This document shows positions 1 to 8,559 of a stretch of DNA of 46,040 nucleotides, piece after piece. Each line of letters opens with the position of its first letter. Position 1 is the stretch's first letter. A program made the position numbers and the translations under genes. The stretch is from a virus, in the IMG/VR virus record IMGVR_UViG_3300035180_001716, positions 1 to 46,040 of that record. The stretch is one strand, 5' to 3'. The notes below the pieces were generated by a model, which worked only from the letters and a program-made list of their open reading frames with translations, did no database searches and was not told where the DNA came from.

Positions 1-2
1 AG

Positions 3-1472
3 GCGTCCGCTCGCCTCAAGAAACAGGCGGACCCGGCGGAGCAGTCAACGAAGGACCTGGGCGCGTCGATCACGTCGATCAAACTTCCTGCCGTGCAGGC
101 GATGGGCGTCGTCAACACGCTCGCGTCTAGCATCGGCATGCTCGGCGCGGCGGCGGCGTCGTTCGCTGGTGTTCGCCTCGCGGCCCAGTACGAGCGCATC
201 GAGATCGGGTTCAAGTCGATCCTCGGCTCCGCGCAAGCGGCCCACAAGATCATGAGAGAGTTGAGGCAGATGGGCGCAGAGACGCCGTACCGCACCGAGG
301 CGCTCATCGGCTATGCGCGGGGACTTGCGGCGGTCACTCACGACGGCGACAAGGCGGTGGCGACCCTGCGCACGCTGGCAGCGGTCGGTTCGGCGCAGGG
401 CTGGGGCGAGGCGGACGTCGGAGACGTGGCGCGTACGCTCGCCGCTCTCGGCTCATCGTTCCGTCCGGCGGGGCAGGATACGATTATGTCGCTCGCCGCG
501 AAGGGCATTGACATTGCCCGGGTCGCGAAGGCGGCAGGATTGGGCGACTTCGGCACCGACCAGCTCGCCAGCGCACGCGCGGCGCAGGCGATCGGCGCGT
601 ACCAGGGCCCGAGGGCGATGGAACTGCTCATCAAGGGCATGGAGAAAATCTACCCGGCGACGATGAGCTTTACTGGCGTACTCCAGAACCTCGCCGAGTC
701 TCTTTCGCAGATCATGCTCCCGACCGGGCAAATGCTGATACCCGTGCTCGGCGCAATCGCGCGGGCGGTAACGTGGGCCGCGCAGCGCCTCCGCGACCTC
801 AATGAGCGCCTCGGCGGCGCTGGAGGGTTTGCTCTCATCGTTGGCGGTCTCGTGCGCCTTGGGCCGTCGCTCATTGCCAGCATGTATGGGGCGTACATCG
901 GCCTGATGCGCCTGAATGCGGCATTGCAGTCATTGGCGGTGACGTCGAACGCCGCGGCAATGTCAGCTGGCACCGCGGCGGCTACGAATACAGGGGCTGC
1001 GATCGGATGGAAGGCGGCTGGCATAGGTGGCATTCTCGCTCCGGTTCTGAGGTTGTTCGGCGGAGGTCTCGGAAGCACGCTCGCTAAACTGCTCGGAATC
1101 GCCCTGCCAATCGCTGCTCTCGCCGGTGGCATGGCAATGACGAACGATCAACCAGGCGGATGGAACAGTACGAAGAACGCGCTGGGGCGCGGCCTGGAGG
1201 GAGCATTGCCTGGGATGCTCTTGAAGAACATCTACGTCGGTGCCATCGGTGCATTGCTCGGCATTCTGTACGGCATCTGGGAGAACTACCAGCCCAAGCC
1301 GGAGGACGACGCAGCGAAACAAACGGCAGAGAACACGAAGCGGACTGCAGATGCTATGGAACAACTGCGAATGCAGATCATCGGGGGCGGCATTCGAACG
1401 CGCCGCGGGGCATCGGACATCGAGGCGCAGATCAACCTAAGCAGGGCAATGGCTACCCTATCGGGAGTCTAG
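3..1472 (+). CDS. Tape measure protein, copy A (5' end cut by window edge)
   Basis: This is the C-terminal 489 residues of a tail tape measure protein, which sets tail length and lies inside the tail tube. The reading frame is open to the left edge. Against copy B (36570-38126) the missing part is 29 residues, so the full protein would be 518 aa, exactly the length of copy B. The N-terminal half is nearly identical between copies. The middle (about residues 300-430 of the full protein), with hydrophobic Ala/Gly-rich stretches typical of tape measures, is strongly diverged. The last 60 residues, with a charged KPEDDAAKQTAENTKR stretch, are conserved again. Identification rests on position after the frameshifted tail chaperone and on composition; 518 aa is short for the family and implies a short tail. 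Confidence 0.8.
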   Translation, partial: ASARLKKQADPAEQSTKDLGASITSIKLPAVQAMGVVNTLASSIGMLGAAAASFAGVRLAAQYERIEIGFKSILGSAQAAHKIMRELRQMGAETPYRTEALIGYARGLAAVTHDGDKAVATLRTLAAVGSAQGWGEADVGDVARTLAALGSSFRPAGQDTIMSLAAKGIDIARVAKAAGLGDFGTDQLASARAAQAIGAYQGPRAMELLIKGMEKIYPATMSFTGVLQNLAESLSQIMLPTGQMLIPVLGAIARAVTWAAQRLRDLNERLGGAGGFALIVGGLVRLGPSLIASMYGAYIGLMRLNAALQSLAVTSNAAAMSAGTAAATNTGAAIGWKAAGIGGILAPVLRLFGGGLGSTLAKLLGIALPIAALAGGMAMTNDQPGGWNSTKNALGRGLEGALPGMLLKNIYVGAIGALLGILYGIWENYQPKPEDDAAKQTAENTKRTADAMEQLRMQIIGGGIRTRRGASDIEAQINLSRAMATLSGV

Positions 1473-1482
1473 GAGGGATACA

Positions 1483-2001
1483 ATGGCTATTCAGAGCGTT
1501 ACCTACCGCGGCAAGTTGGACGTCGTCGAGGTGCCGAGCGGGGCTGGCATCGCGCCGAGCTCGGTCGTGAACCACACCCTGTTTTCGGGCGGCGTCACTG
1601 CCGGGCGCGACGACGTCTACGGTCCGACCACTACGCCGGCCTGTAACGCCGTGGCGGACTTTCAGCAGGCCCTTTCGTCTGGTGCAGCGACGATCGACCT
1701 GACTGCCCTGCCATCGTTCGGCGGCGCGACGCAGTCGTTCAACGGCAAAAAGGTTGTCGCGGCTAAGTTCCGCAATCCGTCAACGAACGCAAACAGCATC
1801 ACCATCGCACCAGGCGGGACCAACCCGTACGGCCTGCTGGGTACGACGTTCTCGATCACCCTGCAGCCCGGGCAGGAGATTCTGTTCGGCCCGCAGGCGG
1901 CAATCACGGCAAACACGCCGGTCGTGAGCTCGACGATCAAGACCATCGCGCTGACCGGGACGGGCAGCCAGGCGCTTGACGTGCTATTGGTCGCCGGCTA
2001 A
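1483..2001 (+). CDS. Beta-rich tail structural protein, copy A
   Basis: A 172-aa protein rich in Thr, Ser, Gly and Val with alternating hydrophobic residues, suggesting an all-beta virion protein. It has no signal peptide or membrane segment. The SD AGGAGGG overlaps the stop of the tape measure gene, so the two are translationally linked. Its place between tape measure and tail hub is where distal-tail proteins usually lie, but I see no diagnostic motif, so the exact role is open. Copy B (38137-38655) has the same length with only scattered substitutions. Its stop overlaps the stop of the opposing gene at 1998-2180 by four bases. Confidence 0.7.
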   Translation: MAIQSVTYRGKLDVVEVPSGAGIAPSSVVNHTLFSGGVTAGRDDVYGPTTTPACNAVADFQQALSSGAATIDLTALPSFGGATQSFNGKKVVAAKFRNPSTNANSITIAPGGTNPYGLLGTTFSITLQPGQEILFGPQAAITANTPVVSSTIKTIALTGTGSQALDVLLVAG

Positions 2002-2180
2002 TGCCTGGGTTGGGGCCTGGACGCGCGATCCTCGCGTCGGGCCCTCGACCCTACGGCTACAGCGACCAACACGGCGGCAGCGGTCGCCGGTTCGAGCCAG
2101 TTGATGGCGTAGAGCACTGCGCAGGCGAGCAGCACTGCGGCGAGATCATCGCCTGCGTCCTGCAGTGTGTAGCGTGGCAT
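1998..2180 (-). CDS. Small two-helix membrane protein on the antisense strand, copy A
   Basis: A 60-aa protein starting MPRYT with two hydrophobic segments (about residues 13-28 and 33-44) and a highly charged Arg-rich C-terminus, predicted to be an inner-membrane hairpin. It lies alone on the minus strand inside the rightward tail operon. Its start is 11 bases from the GTG start of the hub gene and its stop overlaps the stop of the upstream gene (CTAA). The SD is AGGAGG within a palindrome shared with the opposite gene. The copy B counterpart (38652-38840) keeps the MPRYT start, the D..DL motif, the two helices, VGS and the RR tail, but little else, while flanking genes are nearly unchanged. 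That pattern supports a real, fast-evolving gene. Function unknown; a holin-like, antiholin or superinfection-exclusion role is only a guess. I see no clear minus-strand promoter. Confidence 0.65.
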   Translation of the reverse strand: MPRYTLQDAGDDLAAVLLACAVLYAINWLEPATAAAVLVAVAVGSRARREDRASRPQPRH

Positions 2181-2191
2181 AGGAGCCTCCT
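2181..2191. promoter_or_regulatory. Palindromic ribosome-binding site serving both strands, copy A
   Basis: AGGAGCCTCCT is an 11-base palindrome. Read rightward it gives AGGAG six bases before the GTG at 2192; read leftward it gives AGGAGG five bases before the ATG at 2180. The two start codons are separated by exactly this palindrome. The same arrangement recurs at 38841-38851. Confidence 0.8.
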
Positions 2192-4492
2192 GTGTACTGG
2201 CGATTGACGCTAGATCAACCGTACGTCTGGCCCACTGAGGCGGGTTATCTCGCCTCATTTCATTGTACCGATTTCCTACGCCAGGGCGAAACTACACCAA
2301 CAGTTTACCAGGACCCGATCACCCATCTCGTCATGCTCCGGCCCAACTACGACACGACAGGCGCGTCGTCGGACACCCTGCCCATCTCGGGCTATAGCTA
2401 TCAGCAGGCCTACTGGCGCACGTCGTACGACTCGGACGGCAGGGAGTATCTATCGCCCATATTGCCTGCCGGAGGCGATGAGACACTCATCCAGCTACTG
2501 GTAGACATTGCTATCTATCTGATAATGGGTATGCCTGCCATTCACGACGATCTCGTATGGGCGGTGCACTCGACGCAGACGCTCCGGGCCGATGAGGGGT
2601 TCACGTTTTATTTCAAGCCCCTTTCGGACGAGTTTCAACGAAAGCAGGACTGGTTTTTCATTCAGTGGGACAACATCGGTGTCCATCTTGGGCAGGGGGG
2701 CCGGTGCCGGGTGGTCCTCTACGACCGCGGCGACATGACCAAAACCCCGACGCTCGTCGAGGAGTTCTCGTTCGGGCGGCCCGAGGACCTTGTTGAGCAT
2801 GGGATGATCTCCTTCATTCCGGTCCCCGGCGTCGGCCTCCTGTTTCATGCTAAACGCGTTGCTCCAGGGGCCTCCGCGCGAGCGGCGCGAGCGGAACTCT
2901 GGACCTACAAGGGTCACCTCGTCCGCCTCCCAACGACGTTCGACGCGGCAGGGGTGCCTCACATCACGCAGGAGAGCGCCGTCCACATCGCCGTCAACCC
3001 GTGGGCTCCGACCAGATTAGCACTTGGGCGAGTGAGCTACGGCACGAGCGGCGTCTACGTCGATCAGCCGCGCGACCTCGGCATACCTGTGCCCACGCAG
3101 CCCATCACGATCACGCCCTACTACATCAAGCCGCCGGGCACGAGCGTCTCGGCAGCGGCGAACAACGTCGACGGCACGCCATACGATCCCGGAAGTCACC
3201 GCTATCGGGCGCAACTGACCCTTACGACGACGAACAACTGGCTCACGCCGTTCGTTACCGGCTACACGGCGTACAAACCCTCCGTCCAGACGACGCGGAA
3301 CACGACGCCGATCGTTCTGGCAAACGTGAGCGACGACGGTACCGCGGACCGCCTCCTGCATCTCGAATGGTCACAGGACGAGCGAGACCGGTTCGAGGGG
3401 CGGGCCGTCACGCTCCTGCAGACCCCGGCGGCGCGACGCATTGCCGAGCGGGCCGACACGGTGTTCAAACTGGAGCAGAGCCCGGACAACGCGACCTGGA
3501 CCACACTGTTTGGCGGCATTGCACGCAAACCGACCCTCAAACCCTTCGGAGGCGCTGGGCCGTGGGCCTACATCGCCGAATGGACCCTCCAGGATATCTG
3601 GAGCCGGTTCGAGGAGGTGCGGGTCCTGTGGGCGCCGCGACAGGACAACATGCCGGTGGGCGATGCCATCAATCAGATACTGTCGACGGTGGGTTTCGCG
3701 CCCATTAGTCCTGTGCCAGACGCCGTGAACGCCGTTACGCTCCCGAAGATCATGACCCCGGACCTATCGTGGCAGTTCGCGCCGCGGGAGGGTGACAGTC
3801 TGGAGCAGATGCTGGAAACTCTCCTCCTGTTCCTGCGGGCGCAGTTTGTGGACTGGAAGATGCCGTACAACTGGGACACCGGGCAGTGGAGCATTGTCCA
3901 GCGGTCGCGCGACGTCTCCGCCTACTGGACGCTCGACCCCCGGCCTGGCCGGGCGGACGTGAACAACCGCATATGGCAGTATGGCGACGACACAACCCTG
4001 CGCCCGGAGCCGCCGGAGGGTACGACGCTCCTGCTCATCGGGCGCGCGACGGCTATGCCGATCACGAACACGCCTGGGGTGTCAACGGGTGGTTCGACGA
4101 CGATCGCCATCACCTCCAAACTGCAGAACCCGGCAGCGGGGAACCCGGCGAGCCTCGACTATGCGGGGCGGAACATTCCAGTCATGATCCCCATGTACCC
4201 GATCGACGATCAGCACCAGCTAGACGTCATGGCGCGGCGTCTGTTCGACATGATCATGCATAGAATGCTCGTGGGCACGGTCTCGATACCGATCTACCAG
4301 CCGCTCCTCACTCCAGGCACGCCCGTCAAACTGCTCGATACGACCGGTACGCCGCTCAGCGTCGACGCGCCGAACGGCAGGCCCGCCGAGGCGGATATCC
4401 TCTGGATCAAACGCCGGACAGTAACCATCGACCGAAACAACGCCGAGACGGAGGTGCTTGAGCTGAACTCGATCTGGGAGGCGTTGCAATGA
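2192..4492 (+). CDS. Tail hub / baseplate-like protein, copy A
   Basis: A 766-aa protein, probably the central tail hub at the tail tip. The GTG start is fixed by the SD in the upstream palindrome and by conservation in copy B. Residues about 400-620 (DAINQILSTVGF, then a Leu-rich LEQMLETLLLFLRAQ stretch) and the C-terminus with paired beta-strand domains resemble siphovirus hub proteins of the gp27/Tal type. This is by general pattern and gene order (after tape measure, before fibres), not by a catalytic motif. Copy B (38852-41152) has the same length; differences concentrate at residues 75-130 and about 260-275. It overlaps the next gene by ATGA. Confidence 0.6.
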   Translation: MYWRLTLDQPYVWPTEAGYLASFHCTDFLRQGETTPTVYQDPITHLVMLRPNYDTTGASSDTLPISGYSYQQAYWRTSYDSDGREYLSPILPAGGDETLIQLLVDIAIYLIMGMPAIHDDLVWAVHSTQTLRADEGFTFYFKPLSDEFQRKQDWFFIQWDNIGVHLGQGGRCRVVLYDRGDMTKTPTLVEEFSFGRPEDLVEHGMISFIPVPGVGLLFHAKRVAPGASARAARAELWTYKGHLVRLPTTFDAAGVPHITQESAVHIAVNPWAPTRLALGRVSYGTSGVYVDQPRDLGIPVPTQPITITPYYIKPPGTSVSAAANNVDGTPYDPGSHRYRAQLTLTTTNNWLTPFVTGYTAYKPSVQTTRNTTPIVLANVSDDGTADRLLHLEWSQDERDRFEGRAVTLLQTPAARRIAERADTVFKLEQSPDNATWTTLFGGIARKPTLKPFGGAGPWAYIAEWTLQDIWSRFEEVRVLWAPRQDNMPVGDAINQILSTVGFAPISPVPDAVNAVTLPKIMTPDLSWQFAPREGDSLEQMLETLLLFLRAQFVDWKMPYNWDTGQWSIVQRSRDVSAYWTLDPRPGRADVNNRIWQYGDDTTLRPEPPEGTTLLLIGRATAMPITNTPGVSTGGSTTIAITSKLQNPAAGNPASLDYAGRNIPVMIPMYPIDDQHQLDVMARRLFDMIMHRMLVGTVSIPIYQPLLTPGTPVKLLDTTGTPLSVDAPNGRPAEADILWIKRRTVTIDRNNAETEVLELNSIWEALQ

Positions 4493-4734
4493 TCGCTTCA
4501 GCGGCAGCACGCCGGGCAATGCGACGGGCGAACCAGCGGATCATGGAGCGCGCGGCGGGCCGCCTGCCGTCGGTCATTCACACCGCAGCCGATCAGGTGT
4601 TTGAACGCCAAGCGAGCGGCCTGTCGAGCCTCACTGTTACGCCAGACACGTCACGCCTGCAGGACCCGACTACCGGCGCGTTCTACTTCCTCGCGGGTTA
4701 CTCGGCGGTTGGCGGGCCGGACATCCTGACATGA
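4489..4734 (+). CDS. Small tail-module protein, copy A
   Basis: An 81-aa protein with a basic helical N-terminus (Arg/Ala-rich, residues 1-30) and a Gly/Tyr-containing C-terminus. It is linked by ATGA overlaps to both the hub gene and the fibre gene. The copy B version (41149-41394) has the same length and differs at only a few positions near the C-terminus. I do not recognise the family. Its place between hub and fibre suggests a tail-tip connector or fibre-assembly role. Confidence 0.6.
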   Translation: MIASAAARRAMRRANQRIMERAAGRLPSVIHTAADQVFERQASGLSSLTVTPDTSRLQDPTTGAFYFLAGYSAVGGPDILT

Positions 4735-7628
4735 TCCTGCGGACGACCCGGGTGCGGACGCTGACGTTGACGGGGAGCTTCGATGGCTCCCTGTACTACA
4801 CCCTGCCGCCTCCGCCTCCGGGCATAGGCACGTTGCGACGGCCCACGGTCTCTGCGTCGTTCCCTGCGGCCAATGCCTCTGTTTGGGCAGAAGGCGTTCC
4901 TGGGCCACGGTCGGGCATTATGGTCAAAGCAACGGTCGGCACAACCACGAACTCGACGGACGACATCGTGCAGGTCGTGGCACCTTACACGCGGTCGATC
5001 GCTGGAACGTACACGATCTCTGTGCCAGTCGAGGAGGTCGTTGAACTCACGTTATCCTCCTGGGACGCAGACACGGGTTACCCTATCTGGACTGCGGACT
5101 TGTATGAGCGTACAGCGGTCGGAGGTATGGTCATTGCGTCGATAACTGCTGGTGGCCTCAGCATCAGTGCAACCGGCGCGGTTACGCAGGCAACGCGGAT
5201 CGGTGCCTATGGACCCGAGCTATCGGCAACAATGGACACGAGCCAGTCCGGCTCAACCACGTCGATCTCTGGGAGCATTGCAAACCTGCCACTCTGGCAC
5301 CCTGGATACACATACTCCGAGAGTGGGTGCACGGGCACGATCGCCGCTGGGTCTGTGAGCGCGACGACAGCAGATACGGGCGTTGTCACCGCCGACGGGA
5401 CAATGGCCGGGCAATGCGGCTGGAGCGTCAACGGGATCACGAAGGCATACGACGTGGACTACGTCGGGAACCTCGACCTGCTCATTGATCGCGATTCCGA
5501 CCATCTGCAAACACCCGTCACGGTCGGCGCCTCCTGGACGGACGGAGGCAGTCAGCATGAATACGCCGCCGCCGCCGTAACGATCAATGACGTCACGCAC
5601 AACATGGACACTGCCCAAAGCACCTTCCATCCGGTCAAGGTCCGACTGCGCGCGTCAGGTAGCACCTATAGCCTCGACACGCTCGGGGAGGATACTGCGG
5701 ACGTCTACGTACCATTCCGCTGCTGGCCGACTTTCAGCGCAGTCAGCGCGAAGAACTACGTATTCAGCTTCGATAACTGTTCGACGCTCACTCCCGGAGA
5801 CAACTTGGCTGGCCAGTGGTACGGGCTCGGTGGCGCGGTCCTCTCCATTGAGAACCAACAGATACGCATCGACACGGCGGCGACTGGTATGCAAGGCATC
5901 CGCAGGACGTTCACAAACCGTTGGGCGAACCTGTCTCAGGGGGTCATGGAGCTCGTCATGACGGGCCCCGCCGGGCCGGGCATAACCGTCACGCTCTATT
6001 CGCCGACCGGCGCGACGAAAACGTGGGCACACGATTGGAAAGGGCGGCCGATCGACCTCAGCCTCGGCTACCCGATCCTCGACCTGTGCAACCCGGACAG
6101 CGCGACTGCAGCGGTCGACACCTGGGACACTCGGTGGCCGCTCCCGACGGTCGATTCGGACTATTCGGGCGTCACGAGCTGCAATCAACTGGAGATCACG
6201 GGACTGCAGAACTCGCAAACGTACCATCTCCTCAATATGGAGGTTACATGGGCGAGCAAAACGAACGTTACCTGCATGGCGTCTCGGGCTGGGTGGGCCC
6301 TTGAGCAATCGGCGCAGATCAGCGAGGGCGTCAGCAGTGACACCTACGTCGTGCGTGGCATTCTCGGCATGTCGGACGGCAGGCAGTCGTTCGAAACTGC
6401 GCGCGCCGTCAAGACGGTCGTGCACAGCTCGGGCGGCGACACGACGTCGATTAGCGAGGTGCCCATCGATACCCTGCTTAGTCAGGATAACAACCCGCAG
6501 TTGGAGCCGTGGCCTGCCTATCCGGGCTGGACCATGACGGGCACGATCGTCACAGACCCCGCGGACGGTGGACTGCTCAGCGACTGGCTCAACACGAACC
6601 GGAGTATCGGATGGCTTCGCGGTGGTGGGTGGTCCTACGTTCCCGGCACGGGCTGGGTGGCTGGAACCGACATCCCCGCGGGCGCACCGTCGCAGACGGC
6701 AGACCTCTATGCTCAGGTCTGCGTTGACAGCATTTCGTTCTACCCGGGCTGCGGCGACGCGTTCTCATTCAGTTCGACGAACACGGGCGCATATGGGCCC
6801 ACGCTCTATTGTGCCGCGGCGGCGGTCCTGCGCGGAGGCGGGCATGGGCTCGTCTACGTAGGAGACCCGCGCGTGCCCGTCAACGCACAGACCGTAACGA
6901 ACACGGACACGGTCACGAACGACAGCGCTGGGACAGGCACGACGAACTCCATCGGCTGGTGGGAGAGTGGCACCCCGCTCGGACGGGGCGAGCGGTCCAT
7001 CAAGACCGCCTCAGGGGCGCAGTTCGCCTACACAACCTGGCACAATCGCAAGCGACAGCGGGTTGTCCTCTCGGTGGCGACGCCTGCCGCCTACCGCTGC
7101 GTCGAGTATGACCATCCGCGGAACTGGCTGCATGCGTCGGACGCGAAGAAGATCAAGACGGCCCACGCCTGGGACTTCGCCGCGCTCATGCGGAGCACCG
7201 ACTACCCGTACACGTGGATGAGGCTGCGCGCGAACCCGCATTATGGCTCACTGCTCATGCTGGGGATCACCCCGGCCTCCGCGCCGCCGTACACCTACCA
7301 TGTCTGCTATGGCAAAGACGGCGGTCTGACCACTCAGGAGCTATTTAGCATGACTGCAAACTCGGCGTTGATCGAGCACGACCTTGCCCGGGGCCTATGG
7401 GTGCTCCTATACGAGACCGGCGGGGCGATACAGCGGCGGACCTGTAGCGACGCTTCGGATATGAGCTCGTGGACGGCTGCGACGGCTCTGTCGATCTCGG
7501 GCACGCTTCTCGACTGTGCCTATGACCGCCGGTACGCGCGAATGGCGCTCGTTACGACGTCGGGGAGCGTGACAAAGGTCCTCTCGTCGAGCGACAGCGG
7601 CGAAACCTGGACAGAAAGGCTGGTGTAA
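4731..7628 (+). CDS. Large tail fibre / receptor-binding protein, copy A
   Basis: A 965-aa protein rich in Thr, Ser, Gly, Trp and Cys, with the composition of an adhesin. The N-terminal third (to about residue 330) differs greatly from copy B (998 aa, 41391-44387). From FRCWPTFSAV onward the two are closely similar. The last residues contain an Asp-box motif (SSDSGETWT), typical of BNR/sialidase-like beta-propellers. Large size, position after the hub, and the variable-head, conserved-tail pattern support a host-recognition fibre. It is unusual that the N-terminal, presumably virion-proximal, part is the variable one. Start is by ATGA overlap with the 81-aa gene. Confidence 0.65.
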   Translation: MILRTTRVRTLTLTGSFDGSLYYTLPPPPPGIGTLRRPTVSASFPAANASVWAEGVPGPRSGIMVKATVGTTTNSTDDIVQVVAPYTRSIAGTYTISVPVEEVVELTLSSWDADTGYPIWTADLYERTAVGGMVIASITAGGLSISATGAVTQATRIGAYGPELSATMDTSQSGSTTSISGSIANLPLWHPGYTYSESGCTGTIAAGSVSATTADTGVVTADGTMAGQCGWSVNGITKAYDVDYVGNLDLLIDRDSDHLQTPVTVGASWTDGGSQHEYAAAAVTINDVTHNMDTAQSTFHPVKVRLRASGSTYSLDTLGEDTADVYVPFRCWPTFSAVSAKNYVFSFDNCSTLTPGDNLAGQWYGLGGAVLSIENQQIRIDTAATGMQGIRRTFTNRWANLSQGVMELVMTGPAGPGITVTLYSPTGATKTWAHDWKGRPIDLSLGYPILDLCNPDSATAAVDTWDTRWPLPTVDSDYSGVTSCNQLEITGLQNSQTYHLLNMEVTWASKTNVTCMASRAGWALEQSAQISEGVSSDTYVVRGILGMSDGRQSFETARAVKTVVHSSGGDTTSISEVPIDTLLSQDNNPQLEPWPAYPGWTMTGTIVTDPADGGLLSDWLNTNRSIGWLRGGGWSYVPGTGWVAGTDIPAGAPSQTADLYAQVCVDSISFYPGCGDAFSFSSTNTGAYGPTLYCAAAAVLRGGGHGLVYVGDPRVPVNAQTVTNTDTVTNDSAGTGTTNSIGWWESGTPLGRGERSIKTASGAQFAYTTWHNRKRQRVVLSVATPAAYRCVEYDHPRNWLHASDAKKIKTAHAWDFAALMRSTDYPYTWMRLRANPHYGSLLMLGITPASAPPYTYHVCYGKDGGLTTQELFSMTANSALIEHDLARGLWVLLYETGGAIQRRTCSDASDMSSWTAATALSISGTLLDCAYDRRYARMALVTTSGSVTKVLSSSDSGETWTERLV

Positions 7629-7631
7629 CTC

Positions 7632-8384
7632 ATGGCGATAACTACTCTTGGCGGAACATTGCCGACCTCGGTGACGGCGGCGGGCGTCCGCAACTACTCG
7701 ACAGGTGACTCGGTCTCAGCGGCGGCCCTGCAGGCCGATCTCGGCGATGCCTACGCTCCGGCCATGTACTGCCTTCCGGCGGGGGTGGTGCTTGGGTTCG
7801 CCTGCACGGCCTCTGGTCTCGGCGTAACGATCCCGGCGGGATCTGTCTGGTACGCGCGGCAGGTCTGGCTCGTGACGACAGATACCGTGGTAACGGTGCC
7901 AGACAACGCGACGACCTACCTGTGGGGCTGCTCGGACGGCGTGATCAGACAGACATCGACGACCACTCCGCCGACGGGGTACTCGGCATACACGGCGGCG
8001 ATTGTCGCGCAGGTCTCTGCTTCGGGCGGCGTGGCGACCGTTGCTGCCTACAAACAGTGGGCGATGGGGAGCTCAATCGTTGCCGTCCCGGGCGGTCTGA
8101 CGTCGATCACCGGGGCCCTCCCGGATGCCGACTATACGGTACTCCCGGCACAGTACGCCGGAGAGGTGATCCTCGCGGCGCATTCCGGATGGACAGCGAC
8201 GCACAACCTCGTCATGCCGCTCGCGGCAGGCATGCGCCGGTGGATAGTCAACACGTGCGGGCAGTCGGTCGTCGTCAAAGGGGCAACGGGCACCGGCCCG
8301 ACGATCGCGACGGCGCGCGCGGCCTGCGTCGTCTGTGACGGAACGAACTGGATGCGCCTTACCGCGGATTCGCTCTTGACATAG
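7632..8384 (+). CDS. Tail fibre/tip protein, copy A
   Basis: A 250-aa protein, Thr/Ala/Gly/Val-rich, no membrane segment, probably a trimeric fibre or tip subunit. It starts three bases after the stop of the large fibre gene, with an AAGG-type SD inside that gene. It is strongly conserved in copy B (44391-45143, same length). Its 3' end contains the -35 box of the next promoter (8376-8404), so the coding sequence and the promoter overlap. The C-terminal CDGTNWMRLT segment resembles the ends of many short phage fibre proteins. Role inferred from context and composition. Confidence 0.6.
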   Translation: MAITTLGGTLPTSVTAAGVRNYSTGDSVSAAALQADLGDAYAPAMYCLPAGVVLGFACTASGLGVTIPAGSVWYARQVWLVTTDTVVTVPDNATTYLWGCSDGVIRQTSTTTPPTGYSAYTAAIVAQVSASGGVATVAAYKQWAMGSSIVAVPGGLTSITGALPDADYTVLPAQYAGEVILAAHSGWTATHNLVMPLAAGMRRWIVNTCGQSVVVKGATGTGPTIATARAACVVCDGTNWMRLTADSLLT

Positions 8385-8404
8385 ACGCGCGTACGGCGTA
8401 CAAT
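8376..8404 (+). promoter_or_regulatory. Near-consensus sigma70 promoter for lysis/appendage operon, copy A
   Basis: TTGACA (8376-8381), a 17-base spacer, then TACAAT (8399-8404): one mismatch from consensus. It drives the genes from 8560 on. The -35 lies inside the end of the preceding tip gene. The equivalent at 45135-45163 keeps both hexamers and the spacing while the spacer changes. Confidence 0.85.
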
Positions 8405-8420
8405 GATTGCAACAGCATAT

Positions 8421-8479
8421 AGGCGGCTTTGCGAAGCCCGTTTCCGGCTCAGACGATCCGGGGCGGGCTTCTATCGCCT
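8421..8479 (+). ncRNA. Structured leader with 17-base hairpin element, copy A
   Basis: About 10 bases after the expected transcription start lies GGCGGCTTTGCGAAGCC (8422-8438), which folds as GGCTT-TGCG-AAGCC. The overlapping AAGCCCG (8434-8440) can instead pair perfectly with CGGGCTT (8464-8470), and AGGCG (8421-8425) with CGCCT (8475-8479), so two mutually exclusive folds exist. The 17-mer is identical at 26474-26490 and 45181-45197, each just downstream of a promoter. An antitermination or attenuation element is the likeliest role. Confidence 0.65.
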
Positions 8480-8535
8480 GTGATACCCGCCGTGAGTGCA
8501 CCGGCGTTTGGACCTGACAGCGCGAACGTCCATAA

Positions 8536-8552
8536 CTCCCGCGACGGGGGAG
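8536..8552 (+). promoter_or_regulatory. Hairpin that can mask the ribosome-binding site of the lysis operon
   Basis: CTCCC (8536-8540) is complementary to GGGAG (8548-8552), which is part of the SD for the ATG at 8560. The sequence is identical in copy B (before 45319), so the leader is conserved although non-coding. A role in timing translation is inferred. Confidence 0.4.
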
Positions 8553-8559
8553 GCGCAGG

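Noticed and set aside
2001-2207. Rightward frame (68 codons) opposite the antisense membrane gene
   Set aside because: No matching rightward frame exists in copy B at 38655-38851, whereas the minus-strand frame is kept in both copies.
4731-7628. Possible diversity-generating retroelement target in the fibre gene
   Set aside because: No reverse transcriptase and no template repeat are visible, and the A/B differences are not confined to adenine positions; they are broad and include silent changes.
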